The notes beneath the pieces are model-generated. The model had not been told where the DNA came from, searched no databases, and was given only the letters and a program-made list of their open reading frames with translations. A DNA stretch of 64,000 nucleotides from Pseudomonas fluorescens (lineage in GTDB: Bacteria; Pseudomonadota; Gammaproteobacteria; Pseudomonadales; Pseudomonadaceae), in contig NZ_CP012831.1 in the NCBI RefSeq assembly GCF_001307275.1, positions 6,068,501 to 6,132,500 of the forward strand, read 5' to 3'. This document shows, piece after piece, positions 8,527 to 17,480 of the stretch (the first letter of the stretch is position 1; each line of letters starts with the position of its first letter). The position numbers and the translations under genes are program-made.

Positions 8527-9438
8527 TTAATACTTGGGCTTGCCGAAGATACGGCTGATGATATTCACGACCAGCACGATCATCACCAGCACCAGTGAGG
8601 CCGCCCATGCGAGTTCGAGCTGGTTGTCGAACGGCATGCCGGAGAAGTTGTAGATCAGCACGGCAAGCGATGCCGTCGGGTTCATGACCTCGAGGCTGCC
8701 TTGGTGGTAGATCCAGTAGTTGCTGAACAGCGCGGTGAACAACAGCGGCGCTGTTTCGCCCGCGGCCCGGGCCACCGCCAGCATGACGCCGGTCAGGATC
8801 GCCGGCATGCCGGTGGGCAAGACGATTTTCCAGATCACCTGCGAGCGCGTGCAGCCCATGCCATAGGCGGCATCTTTCATGATCTTGGGCACCATCCGCA
8901 TCGACTCTTCCGCCGTCAGCACGACGATCGGCAGCATCAGGACTGCCAGCGCCACGCCACCGGCCGGTGCCGAATAAGTACCGGTGGTCATCACCACCAG
9001 GGCGTAAGCAAACACCCCGGCCAGAATCGATGGCAGCCCCGTGAGCATCTTGGCGGCAAAGCGCGCAGCGTTCGCCAGCTTGCTGTCCGGGCCCAGTTCA
9101 GCCAGGAAAATCGCCGCCATGATGCCGACCGGCACCGCGATTGCCGCCGCGATACCCACCATCACAAAGGTACCGGCCATCGCGTTGCCGAAGCCCCCGC
9201 CCATCTCGAAGCCCGTCGGCGGCAGTTCGGTGAAGACTTCCAGGTTCAGGCGAGCGCCGCCGCGGGTGATCAGCATGTAGAGCACGGAAATCAACGGTAC
9301 GCTGGCCAGTAGCGCCCCGCCCCAGACCAGGGTGGTCAGGATCAGGCTGCGCAGGGCGCGGCCCTCGAACTTGCGCTGCAGGCTGGGCATCGCGCCTGCT
9401 GGAGCCGTCAAGTCTGTTGCAGCAGTCAGGTCGGTCAT
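8527..9438 (-). CDS. pstA: Phosphate ABC transporter permease PstA
   Basis: A 303-residue inner-membrane permease with six predicted hydrophobic segments and the binding-protein-dependent transport loop around AAGETAPLLFTALF (about 230). It forms the phosphate channel with PstC. The ATG at 9436-9438 shares one base with the pstC TGA (TGATG); a GTG one codon upstream (9441) is also possible. The start of pstB lies 18 bp after its stop. Confidence 0.95.
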   Translation of the reverse strand: MTDLTAATDLTAPAGAMPSLQRKFEGRALRSLILTTLVWGGALLASVPLISVLYMLITRGGARLNLEVFTELPPTGFEMGGGFGNAMAGTFVMVGIAAAIAVPVGIMAAIFLAELGPDSKLANAARFAAKMLTGLPSILAGVFAYALVVMTTGTYSAPAGGVALAVLMLPIVVLTAEESMRMVPKIMKDAAYGMGCTRSQVIWKIVLPTGMPAILTGVMLAVARAAGETAPLLFTALFSNYWIYHQGSLEVMNPTASLAVLIYNFSGMPFDNQLELAWAASLVLVMIVLVVNIISRIFGKPKY

Positions 9439-10403
9439 CACTTATTACCCCGTTGGGCGTACATCATGATCAAGGAGCCGAAGACGTTCACGATCAACGT
9501 GATCAACATCAGCACCAGTGCGGCATACATCAACACCTCGATCTCGTTCGGCCCGGCTTCGGGGAAGTTCAGGGCCAGCAAGGCCGCCAGGGTGTTGGCC
9601 GGTGCGAACAGCGAAAGGGAAATGTTATTCGCGTTGCCTACCAGCATGGCCAGCGCCATCGTTTCACCCAACGCGCGTCCCAGGCCAAGTACCAGAGAAC
9701 CGAAAATGCCCGTGGCGGCCGATGGCACCATCACCTTGAGAATCGCTTCCCAGTGGGTGGTCCCCATGCCGTAGGCGGCCTGCTTGGTTTTCATCGGTAC
9801 GCCCGTGAGCGCATCCTGCGAAACAGCGGCAATGGTTGGAAGAATCATGATGGCGAGCACCAACGCCGCAGGAAGCAGCCCCGGCCCGCTCAAGGATGTG
9901 CCGAAAAATGGCACCCAGCCGAGTTCGCTGTTCAACCAGGTGGTCAGTGGCCGAATCGCCGGGATCACCACGTAGATCCCCCACAGGCCGTAGACGACGC
10001 TGGGGATGGCCGCGAGTAATTCGACAATGGTCCGGAAAATGGCGGCGAGCTTGGGAGGCAGGAAGTCCTGGGTCAGGAAAATCGCCATGCTGACGCCGAA
10101 AAAGCCCGCGATCAGCAATGCGATGAAGGCGCTGTAGAGCGTGCCCCAGATAGCCGGCAGGATGCCGTATTTACCCTGGTTCACGTCCCAGACGGTGCCT
10201 AGGAGAACATCAAACCCGTGCTTTTCCATGCCAGGCAGCGCCTTGCGTCCCACTTCGAACACGAGGGCAAATACCAACGCCAGAACCAGAATGACCCCAA
10301 TACGCGCAAGCGCACGAAAGGTGCGATCAACCAGGAAGTCCTTCGCGGACGGTGGTTGGCAGGCAGAATCTGGATTAACCGGTACGACAAAGGGTTTGTT
10401 CAT
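9438..10403 (-). CDS. pstC: Phosphate ABC transporter permease PstC
   Basis: A 321-residue permease with six hydrophobic segments. The permease loop GLGRALGETMALAMLVGN lies near residue 230. This is the short E. coli-like PstC rather than the much longer form found in the phoU-linked pst cluster of many Pseudomonas, so this is probably a second pst system. The gap to pstS (10404-10475) contains an imperfect inverted repeat (CTCTC at 10430-10434 against GCCGAGAG at 10456-10463). It could stabilise or attenuate the transcript so that pstS is made in excess. Confidence 0.95.
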   Translation of the reverse strand: MNKPFVVPVNPDSACQPPSAKDFLVDRTFRALARIGVILVLALVFALVFEVGRKALPGMEKHGFDVLLGTVWDVNQGKYGILPAIWGTLYSAFIALLIAGFFGVSMAIFLTQDFLPPKLAAIFRTIVELLAAIPSVVYGLWGIYVVIPAIRPLTTWLNSELGWVPFFGTSLSGPGLLPAALVLAIMILPTIAAVSQDALTGVPMKTKQAAYGMGTTHWEAILKVMVPSAATGIFGSLVLGLGRALGETMALAMLVGNANNISLSLFAPANTLAALLALNFPEAGPNEIEVLMYAALVLMLITLIVNVFGSLIMMYAQRGNK

Positions 10404-10475
10404 TGGCTAAGTCCGGAACAAGGGGGAAACTCTCCCGGCATGGCTGACAGCACACGCCGAGAGAGGCCTCAGGCG

Positions 10476-11507
10476 TTACTGAATGTTGGCGGACGCTTTG
10501 CGAACCTGCTCGACAACCGACTGCGGCAACGGGATGTAACCCATCGAGTCGGCAATTTTCTGCCCTTCGGTCAGGCTGTATTCGACCATTTCACGCATGG
10601 CCTTGGCCTTGGCCGGGTTGCCGTTGTCCTTGCGGAAAATCATCCAGGTGTAGGACGTGATCGGGTACGACTTGGCGCCGTCTGGATCAGGCAACCAGGA
10701 CACCAGGCTATCCGGCATCTTCACCGCTGCCAGAGCCTCGGCACCGCTCTCGGCGTTTGGCACGACGTAGTGGCCGGCCTTATTCTGCAACTGGGCAAAG
10801 TCAACCTTGGCAAGTTTGGCGAAGCCGTATTCGATGTAGCCAATCGCGCCCGGCGTCTGGCGCACAGTAGCTGTCACACCATCGTTCTTCGGCGACTTGA
10901 TGAACTTGTCACTGGCCGGCCAGTTGACGGTGTTGCCCTCCCCCAGCGCCTGCTTGAACTCCGGATTGATGGTTGCCAAGTGCTTGGTGAATACCGCGGT
11001 CGTACCGCTGGAATCCGCACGCACAACCACCGTGATCGGCGTATCGGACAGTTTCAGGTCCGGGTTGGCGGCGACGATCTTTGGATCGTTCCAGCGGGTG
11101 ATCTTGCCCAGGAAAATGTTTGAGTACACATCGCGTGGCAACTTCAGGCCTTTAGGATTGCCCGGCAGGTTATAGGCCAGCACGATTTCCCCGGCGGTCA
11201 TCGGCAGCAACTGCACGCCTTCGGCAACCTTGGCGATATCTTCGTCTTTCATTGCCGAGTCACTGGCGGCGAAATCAACGGTTTTATTCAGGAAGTCCTG
11301 TACACCCGCGCCGCTGCCCTTGGATTGGTAATCCACAGTGACACCTTCGGATTTCTTGCTGAAATCCTTGAACCAGGTCAGGTAGATCGGCGCCGGGAAA
11401 CTCGCGCCAGAACCCGTCAGACGGACGCTTTCTGCAGCGAAAGACGCCGAAGTGGCACCAAGAGAAAGCGTAACGGCGAGCGCAACAGACTTCATCAAAC
11501 TTTTCAT
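10476..11507 (-). CDS. pstS: Periplasmic phosphate-binding protein PstS
   Basis: 343 residues, close to E. coli PstS. It starts MKSLMKSVALAVTLSLG with a classical signal peptide cleaved after ASFAA. The phosphate-binding signatures LTGSGASFPAP (just after cleavage), DYQSKGSGAG, AASDSAMK and RADSSGTT are present. The ATG at 11505-11507 is preferred over upstream in-frame codons because it gives the signal peptide directly and is preceded by AAGGAATTTCTTTCA. It is the first gene of pstSCAB, with a candidate Pho box about 50 bp upstream. Confidence 0.96.
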   Translation of the reverse strand: MKSLMKSVALAVTLSLGATSASFAAESVRLTGSGASFPAPIYLTWFKDFSKKSEGVTVDYQSKGSGAGVQDFLNKTVDFAASDSAMKDEDIAKVAEGVQLLPMTAGEIVLAYNLPGNPKGLKLPRDVYSNIFLGKITRWNDPKIVAANPDLKLSDTPITVVVRADSSGTTAVFTKHLATINPEFKQALGEGNTVNWPASDKFIKSPKNDGVTATVRQTPGAIGYIEYGFAKLAKVDFAQLQNKAGHYVVPNAESGAEALAAVKMPDSLVSWLPDPDGAKSYPITSYTWMIFRKDNGNPAKAKAMREMVEYSLTEGQKIADSMGYIPLPQSVVEQVRKASANIQ

Positions 11508-11554
11508 TGAAAGAAATTCCTTGTGATGACGGGCTGGGGAACTCTGCAACAGTC

Positions 11555-11574
11555 GTGTTACGTTTTTATGAACA
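11555..11574 (-). promoter_or_regulatory. Candidate Pho box upstream of pstS
   Basis: On the minus strand the bases read TGTTCATAAAAACGTAACAC. They resemble the PhoB direct repeat CTGTCAT-AWAW-CTGTCAY, with a good first half and a weaker second half. The site is about 50-65 bp upstream of the pstS start, a usual distance. Identification is by consensus only. Confidence 0.4.
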
Positions 11575-11581
11575 TCGAATT

Positions 11582-11610
11582 GCAAAAGGGGACAAATGTC
11601 CCCGTTTTGC
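11582..11610. promoter_or_regulatory. Strong palindrome GGGGACA-AA-TGTCCCC upstream of pstS
   Basis: GGGGACA (11588-11594), AA, TGTCCCC (11597-11603) is a perfect 7+7 palindrome. It extends outward through GCAAAA (11582-11587) and TTTTGC (11605-11610) with one unpaired base. The two-base centre is too tight for a good RNA loop, so a protein operator just upstream of the Pho-box candidate is more likely than a terminator. The remainder of 11508-11807 has no credible gene, only a small GCCGTC-ATG-GACGGC repeat at 11778-11792. Confidence 0.45.
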
Positions 11611-11807
11611 GCCACGGCACCGACGTGAAAAGCTCGCGCACACCCACGCCCCGGCGTTTGCGCAGGGCCTGAAGAAGTTGAATTCACACGCCGATTGATC
11701 GGATCGCAATGCCGAGGCGCATTGATTCCGGCAGCGCTGGGGCTGCTTGCAGGTCGTAAGGACCCGTTCGAGGGATTGCCGTCATGGACGGCTGGCGCTG
11801 GGACGTA

Positions 11808-12296
11808 TCAGTGACGCAACAACCTACGCAGCGGAACCCCATCCTTGAGCACGGGGGATTTGATGACGATGTAACTGAAGTACTTGGAAATGCCGATGTT
11901 CTTGTCCAGCAACCCTTCGATCACTTCCTGGTAATGCTGGATACTGCACGTCATGAAGCGCACCAGGTAATCGTACCCGCCGCTGATCAAATGGCACTCC
12001 AGCACCTCATCGACCAAGCGAATATTGGATTCGAACTTGGCGAAGTCTTCCCGCTTGTGGTCGCTGAGAGTGACTTCAGTGAAGACCGTGACCGAGTCAG
12101 TGATCTTGGCCAGGTTGAGATGAGCCCTGTAGCCGGAAATATAACCAGCCGACTCGAGCCGCTTGACTCGCTGCAGGCAGGGGCTGGATGACAGGCCCAC
12201 GGCATCGGCGAGACTGACGTTGGTCATTCGACCGTCCTTTTGAAGTTCAACAAGGATACTGATATCAATTCGGTCTAGTTTTATTAAACCTTCCAT
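11808..12296 (-). CDS. Lrp/AsnC family transcriptional regulator
   Basis: 162 residues. The N-terminal winged helix-turn-helix (KLDRIDISILVELQKDGR, then VSLADAVGLSSSPCLQRVKRLE, residues 6-46) is followed by the RAM/AsnC ligand-binding domain with the typical ECHLISGGYDYLVRF (about 100-115). The start is the ATG at 12294-12296, which gives the standard family length. Upstream in-frame codons would add an unrelated tail. It lies downstream of the HAD-like gene (46-bp gap) and GabT, so it may regulate amino-acid or amine catabolism here. Confidence 0.93.
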   Translation of the reverse strand: MEGLIKLDRIDISILVELQKDGRMTNVSLADAVGLSSSPCLQRVKRLESAGYISGYRAHLNLAKITDSVTVFTEVTLSDHKREDFAKFESNIRLVDEVLECHLISGGYDYLVRFMTCSIQHYQEVIEGLLDKNIGISKYFSYIVIKSPVLKDGVPLRRLLRH

Positions 12297-12342
12297 CGGG
12301 TACCCCTCGGTTGTCTTCAGGTTGACAGTGGTTTTAGCAAAT

Positions 12343-12999
12343 TCAACGCCGCAAAGATAGCTGATGCTGAGCGACGAGGTCGGCCATGCTGGTGATGTAG
12401 AAATCGGCGGAATATGCTTGATTATCAGGCTCATGGCCACGACGGATCAGGCACAGGCCAGCCGATTTTGGCGGGGACGCGGGCGGCCTGGACACTTGCA
12501 TGATGTTTTCAGGCTTGAGCTTGTTCGCCAGCAACCATGCCTCGTCCTCCAATGGATTGTTGGCGCGGGAATGCAGGTCCTCGGGGGGAATTCCCAAGCG
12601 TTCGCAGAGCGGGTCACGATCCTCGGCATCACGATCGCAATACACCAGCAGCCGGTAGAATTTGCGCAGGTACAACATGGCACCGGGCGCGTCCTCGAAC
12701 AGCGACCAGCTGCTGGCCGAACGGGCAAAGCTCATGCCCTCCTCCCAACTGACCTTGAGCCCCAGGCGCTCTGCCAGTTGACGATGGGCAAAGCACAACA
12801 GACCACTGAAGCCCAGTTCGGAAAAACGCGGATAGAGCCCGCGCACCGCCTCGTCGAACTCAGCCAGCACCGCCTCCCTGGCTGGCACGTCCGGATGGTT
12901 GTCGAGCAAAGGTTGCAGGGCCGTCCAGACACCGGAATCCCGATCGACCAGGACTTCGTCGCAATCGATCAGCAGCGCACGATAATCAGTCAGGTGCAT
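12343..12999 (-). CDS. HAD-like hydrolase of unknown substrate
   Basis: A 218-residue protein with HAD motif I ALLIDCDEVLVD (residues 8-19) and a typical HAD C-terminal strand YSADFYITSMADLVAQ. Motif II (LLVYCDRD) lacks the usual Ser/Thr and no clear motif IV acidic pair is visible, so it may be degenerate. The start at 12999 (MHLTDYRA) is supported by GGGAGG eight bases upstream; the longer frame upstream has no such site. It lies between gabT and the Lrp gene on the same strand. Confidence 0.75.
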   Translation of the reverse strand: MHLTDYRALLIDCDEVLVDRDSGVWTALQPLLDNHPDVPAREAVLAEFDEAVRGLYPRFSELGFSGLLCFAHRQLAERLGLKVSWEEGMSFARSASSWSLFEDAPGAMLYLRKFYRLLVYCDRDAEDRDPLCERLGIPPEDLHSRANNPLEDEAWLLANKLKPENIMQVSRPPASPPKSAGLCLIRRGHEPDNQAYSADFYITSMADLVAQHQLSLRR

Positions 13000-13050
13000 G
13001 TGTGTCGCCTCCCATGATGCATTCATCAATCCATATGCGCTAAATGCCCC

Positions 13051-13081
13051 CGGTCGGCACATCGCTACTGCGGGCCGACCG
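13051..13081 (-). terminator. Inverted repeat between gabT and the HAD-like gene
   Basis: CGGTCGGC (13051-13058) pairs perfectly with GCCGACCG (13074-13081) across a 15-base loop, just past the gabT stop. No T-run follows on the minus strand, so if it ends transcription it would be weak or Rho-assisted. Confidence 0.35.
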
Positions 13082-13091
13082 AGACCTGAGA

Positions 13092-14384
13092 TTAATCCAA
13101 CACGCGTAGCAATGCTGCTTCAAGAATGGTCAGTGCTTCGTCGATCTGACTTTCTTCGGTGACCAGGGGCGCCAGGAAGCGCAGGACATTTCGGTGCACC
13201 CCGCATTTGATCACCAACAGCCTGCCGACCCTGGCCTGGTCGATCAGTTGTTGAGTGAGTTCGGCATCGGGGCTGCGGGCCTCATCGTCTTTGATCAATT
13301 CGATGGCCAGCATGAAGCCGGTACCGCGCACGTCACCGATGCGCGGGTGACGTGCCTGCAAGCGCAGCAGGCCCTGACGCAGCCGCTCGCCCAGGACCTG
13401 GCCACGCTCGAGCAACTGCTCCTGTTCGTAAGCGTCGATCACCGCCAGCGCCGCTGCACAGGACAAGGCGTTTCCACCGTAGGTGCCGCCGAGACCACCG
13501 GGCAATGGCGCGTCCATGATGTGCGCACGCCCCACTACGCCCGAAATGGGCAGGCCACCTGCCAGACTCTTGGCGACAGTGACCAGGTCCGGCTGAATGC
13601 CGGCGTGCTGAAAACCGAACCATTTGCCGGTACGCCCGAAGCCGGTCTGGATTTCATCGAGGATGAGCACGATGCCGTGTTGCTCGGTGAGGGTCCGCAG
13701 CGCCTGGAGAAATTCGGGCGGAGCAGAAAGGAAGCCGCCGTCGCCCTGCACCGGCTCGATGATGATCGCCGCGACGCGATCCGGAGCGACTTGGGTCGCC
13801 AGCAGCTCATTCAGGGCCTGCAACGCCATCTCGCTGCTGAAACCACGATAGGCATTCGGGTATGGAGTATGGAAGACCTCCGGTGCGAAGGGCCCGAAGT
13901 TCTGCTTGTAGGGCTGGCTCATGCCCGTCAGCGTCGTACCCAGCAAGGTACGCCCATGAAAACCGCCACGAAAGGAAATGACCGCGGGACGATTGGTATG
14001 GGCGCGGGCGATCTTCACCGCGTTCTCCACCGCCTCCGCGCCAGAGGTGAACAACGCCGCCTTGTAGGCTTGCTGACCACCTACCAACTCGCACAGGCGC
14101 TTGACCAGGTCGAGATAGGGCTTGTAGGCCACCACCTGGAAGCAAGCATGGCTGACCTTTTGCAATTGGGCCTGCACGGCCGCGACTACCTTCGGATGAT
14201 TGTGACCAATGTTCAAGACGCCAATGCCGCCGACGAAGTCCAGGTAGCGCGCCCCGTCCACGTCCCACACTTCAGCCCCCTGGGCCCGGTCGATGACCAG
14301 CGGATGTGCGGTGACCAGACCCCGGGGCACGAATTGATCGCGTTGACGGAGCAAGCTTGGGGTTTCTTCGACTTTACTGTTCAT
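13092..14384 (-). CDS. gabT: 4-aminobutyrate aminotransferase (class III, GabT-type)
   Basis: A 430-residue class III PLP aminotransferase. It shows VNIGHNHP-like cofactor-site residues near residue 60 (GIGVLNIGHNHPKV), TSGAEAVENAVKIAR, the Asp loop LILDEIQTGFGRTG and the Schiff-base lysine in VAKSLAGGLP. The last is followed by SGVVG as in GabT. It would convert GABA or a related omega-amino acid plus 2-oxoglutarate to the semialdehyde. The start at 14384 has GGGAG seven bases upstream. The partner dehydrogenase is not adjacent; a GabD-like gene is at 19166-20623. Paralogues acting on other omega-amines are common in Pseudomonas, so the exact substrate is uncertain. Confidence 0.88.
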   Translation of the reverse strand: MNSKVEETPSLLRQRDQFVPRGLVTAHPLVIDRAQGAEVWDVDGARYLDFVGGIGVLNIGHNHPKVVAAVQAQLQKVSHACFQVVAYKPYLDLVKRLCELVGGQQAYKAALFTSGAEAVENAVKIARAHTNRPAVISFRGGFHGRTLLGTTLTGMSQPYKQNFGPFAPEVFHTPYPNAYRGFSSEMALQALNELLATQVAPDRVAAIIIEPVQGDGGFLSAPPEFLQALRTLTEQHGIVLILDEIQTGFGRTGKWFGFQHAGIQPDLVTVAKSLAGGLPISGVVGRAHIMDAPLPGGLGGTYGGNALSCAAALAVIDAYEQEQLLERGQVLGERLRQGLLRLQARHPRIGDVRGTGFMLAIELIKDDEARSPDAELTQQLIDQARVGRLLVIKCGVHRNVLRFLAPLVTEESQIDEALTILEAALLRVLD

Positions 14385-14671
14385 GGCATCTCCCACAGTG
14401 AACCAGGCAACCGGGAAACGGCTGCGATGTGTTCCACAGGTTAAGCGTTCGACGCGATTGTCTAAGCCGAACTTGGCCTCTGGGAAATTCGGATCGACTG
14501 TTTTCACCCCGGCAAACAGCAGATTCCTTCAGCCGCCTCCAGCCCGATGGAATCTGCCGGCAGACGCCCCATACAACGCAGCGATGTGTGATTACGCAGG
14601 CTCTTTTGATACATCCTGCTTTGCCACTCGGGCATGCTGGAGGTTCCCTATCCAGTAACGAGAAGTGACCC

Positions 14672-15598
14672 ATGGCCCTGCTTTATAAAGCCGACCCGGT
14701 ACGCGGCGAACAATGGAAGCGTCTATTCGCCGAGCACGCGCCGGATATCGAATGGCGTGCCTGGCCGGACATCGGCGATCCGAAGGATATTCGCTACCTC
14801 GCCGCCTGGCAGGCGCCGGACGACCTCGAAACATTGCTGCCAAACCTGGAGGTGCTGTTCGCCTTGTCGGCCGGGGTCGACCAACTTGACCTTGATCGCC
14901 TGCCCACGTCCCTGCCGGTGGTCCGGCTACTCGACCCCGGCATCACCCGGGGCATGTGCGAGTACGCCAGTTTCGCCGTGCTCAGCCTGCACCGGGACAT
15001 GCTCCGTTATCGCCAGCAACAGGTCGCCCGGTGCTGGCAGGCGCACTTGCTGCAGCCGGCGGCCCAACGTCGGGTCGGTGTCATGGGGCTAGGCATGCAG
15101 GCCCGGCAGATCCTGGCCACCTTGCAGACCTTTGGCTTCGCCTTATCAGGTTGGGCACGCAGCGAACACCGCATCGCCGGGGTGGATTGCTTTGCCGGTG
15201 ACGCACAGCTCCCGGCGTTCCTCGGCCAATGCGACATCGTGTTGTGTGTCTTGCCATTGACCGAGCAGACCAAAGGGATTCTCAACCGCCAGTTGTTCCA
15301 ACACCTGCCCAAGGGGGCTGCCCTGGTCAACATGGGTCGCGGCGGGCACCTGATAGAAGAGGATCTGCTCGACGCCCTGGCCAGCGGCCAGCTCAGTGCC
15401 GCGGTGCTCGACGTATTGCAACAGGAACCGGCAGCATCGGATCACCCGTTCTGGCAGCATCCACAAATATTACTGACGCCGCATATCGCGGCGATGACCC
15501 AACCCGAAAGTGCCTTTGGCGTGTTGCTGGACAATATCCGCCGCCATCAGCGCGGCGAATCGATGCTCGGCCAGATTGACCCTCAGCGACGTTATTGA
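14672..15598 (+). CDS. ghrA: Glyoxylate/hydroxypyruvate reductase A-type 2-hydroxyacid dehydrogenase
   Basis: 308 residues of the D-2-hydroxyacid dehydrogenase family. The NAD(P) fold is marked by VGVMGLGMQARQIL (about residues 133-146). The catalytic Arg is in LVNMGRGGHL (about 223) and the catalytic His in LTPHIAAMT (about 272). It would reduce glyoxylate or hydroxypyruvate in the cytoplasm. The ATG has GAGAAG upstream. It diverges from gabT across 287 bp, which hold both promoters but no motif I can name. Confidence 0.88.
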   Translation: MALLYKADPVRGEQWKRLFAEHAPDIEWRAWPDIGDPKDIRYLAAWQAPDDLETLLPNLEVLFALSAGVDQLDLDRLPTSLPVVRLLDPGITRGMCEYASFAVLSLHRDMLRYRQQQVARCWQAHLLQPAAQRRVGVMGLGMQARQILATLQTFGFALSGWARSEHRIAGVDCFAGDAQLPAFLGQCDIVLCVLPLTEQTKGILNRQLFQHLPKGAALVNMGRGGHLIEEDLLDALASGQLSAAVLDVLQQEPAASDHPFWQHPQILLTPHIAAMTQPESAFGVLLDNIRRHQRGESMLGQIDPQRRY

Positions 15599-15824
15599 CC
15601 CGCGCGTGTCATGCACCTACGAGAAAAACACCGACGAAAAATCCGCTGATATTTGCTGCTGAGCCTGCTCCCGATTTGAGCAATAACTGCGGTGCGCGAA
15701 GCCGCAACTTATGCAATCTACCGAATCAATGTCCGCCTCTTGTCAGGCCTGGTGGCAGGTGAGATACCAACACTTTCAGCGGAGAAATCCGACCGGTCAC
15801 GCTCCCTGTCCATGGAGATCTGTC

Positions 15825-16682
15825 ATGTCCAACACGCAACGCCCCGCCTGTACCTATCGCCCCATGACGCCTGCCGATGTGACATCGGCTCATGCGTTGT
15901 CCGTGCAGTTGAAGTGGCCCCACCGCCTGGAAGACTGGGCCATGCTGCAGCGTGTCTCGCAGGGTTTTGTCGCAGAGGACGAAGGCCGCCTGATCGGTAC
16001 GGCGTTCACCTGCCCACAGGGTGACTACGCCACGATCGGCCTGGTGATCGTCAGCGATGAGTACCAGGGCCAGGGCATCGGTCGCAAACTGATGGAGCTG
16101 GCACTCCAGGCCTGCGGCTCGCAGACCCCCATGCTCAATGCGACGCTGGCCGGCGCGCCTCTTTATGTCAGCCAGGGATTCGTCGACTTTGGGCATATCC
16201 AACAACACCAAGGAAACGTATCGCCCCCTGCCCCCAGTGACCTGCCACCCGGTGAGCGCTTGCGCCACCTGACCGAAGCCGATCGAAACGACGTGATCGA
16301 ACTCGCCAACGCTGGCAGCGGCCTGGACAGGCATGCCGTGCTCAACGATCTGTTCGAGAGTGTCGAAGACGTCGTGGGGATCGAGCGTGAGGGGCAATTG
16401 CGAGCGTTCGCCCTCCTGCGTTCCTTCGGTCGTGGTCGTTACATCGGCCCGGTCGTTGCGGAAAATCCAGAGCAGGCCAAGCACCTGATCGCGGTGTTGT
16501 TGGCTCAAGTGCCGGATGCTTTCGTACGCATGGATGTACTGCCCGACAGCGGGCTCGGTTCCTGGCTGGAAGAAGCCGGGCTGAAACAGGTCGACACCGT
16601 CGCACAAATGGTTCGTGGGGCCCCACCCCAGGCCCGCGATGGCGTACATCAGTTTGCGCTGGTGACCCAGGCTATCGGCTGA
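15825..16682 (+). CDS. Two-domain GNAT N-acetyltransferase
   Basis: 285 residues. The N-terminal GNAT domain carries the acetyl-CoA pyrophosphate loop DEYQGQGIGRKLME (about 78-91). A second, diverged domain (about 145-285) resembles the YitH-type acetyltransferase domain. The start at 15825 is supported by GGAG eight bases upstream; an upstream Met in the same frame would add 38 residues without similarity. It is followed after 47 bp by a bicupin on the same strand. The substrate cannot be read from sequence. Confidence 0.82.
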   Translation: MSNTQRPACTYRPMTPADVTSAHALSVQLKWPHRLEDWAMLQRVSQGFVAEDEGRLIGTAFTCPQGDYATIGLVIVSDEYQGQGIGRKLMELALQACGSQTPMLNATLAGAPLYVSQGFVDFGHIQQHQGNVSPPAPSDLPPGERLRHLTEADRNDVIELANAGSGLDRHAVLNDLFESVEDVVGIEREGQLRAFALLRSFGRGRYIGPVVAENPEQAKHLIAVLLAQVPDAFVRMDVLPDSGLGSWLEEAGLKQVDTVAQMVRGAPPQARDGVHQFALVTQAIG

Positions 16683-16729
16683 CGCCCCACTCACAGCGAC
16701 ACTATCCACTCTCCCGGAGTAACACCCTC

Positions 16730-17437
16730 ATGCTAGAACCCACCGCCGTGCTGCTCGCACATGCCAACGGCACTCCCGCGTCAACAGCATTCACCTGCGG
16801 CTCATTGGGCGCCAACGATCCTTTCGAGCGACAGATCGCTTATGTCGGGACCGATGACATTGCTGCCGGCGTCGTCCAGGCGAGCGGACAATTCAGCAGC
16901 AATCGGTACCCCTACAGTGAAACGATCGTGGTTCACGCGGGACGCGTCATCTTGCAGAGCCAGGATCACGCGCTCGAACTCAATCCGGGTGACAGCGCCG
17001 TGATCGCCCGTGGCACACCGGTTCAGATCGACGCGCTACCTGGCTCGTTCTGGGCATTCTGTGCCGATACCCAGCCCGTTGAAACCGGCACTGTCGGACT
17101 GACCGCCCTCCCCCCATACACCCTGCTCTCCCCTTCGACGCCGCCGAGTGAAGAGTTCCTGCTGAGCCCGACACCGCAATGTCGCTCGAACAACGTGTTC
17201 GTCGAGGACGCGACCAACCTGCGTATCGGCATCTGGGACTCGACACCCTATACCCGCAAGGCGCGGCCACACACGATGCATGAGCTGATGCACCTGATCG
17301 AGGGCAGCATCATTCTCCAGAACGCCGATGGTTCCGAACTGGCGGTCAACACGGGCGATACGGTGTTCGTGCCGCGAGGCGCCCCCTGCGCCTGGAAGAG
17401 CAGCGTCTATGTGCGCAAGTTCTACGTCTGCAAATGA
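16730..17437 (+). CDS. Cupin domain protein (DUF861-like bicupin)
   Basis: A 235-residue protein with two cupin halves. The second half is clearest: RPHTMHELMHLIEGSI with the H-x(n)-E-x(n)-H-type metal ligands, then DGSELAVNTGDTVFVPRGAP. The first half has YPYSETIVVHAGRVIL and LELNPGDSAVIARGTP. Related small-molecule cupins act as isomerases, hydrolases or sensors. The start ATG follows CCCGGAGTAACACCCTC. It probably shares a transcript with the GNAT gene and ends just before the REP array. Confidence 0.75.
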   Translation: MLEPTAVLLAHANGTPASTAFTCGSLGANDPFERQIAYVGTDDIAAGVVQASGQFSSNRYPYSETIVVHAGRVILQSQDHALELNPGDSAVIARGTPVQIDALPGSFWAFCADTQPVETGTVGLTALPPYTLLSPSTPPSEEFLLSPTPQCRSNNVFVEDATNLRIGIWDSTPYTRKARPHTMHELMHLIEGSIILQNADGSELAVNTGDTVFVPRGAPCAWKSSVYVRKFYVCK

Positions 17438-17480
17438 TGTCTGGCGGGGCCTTTTGGGGTTGGTGAGGCCGCGCTCCCCC

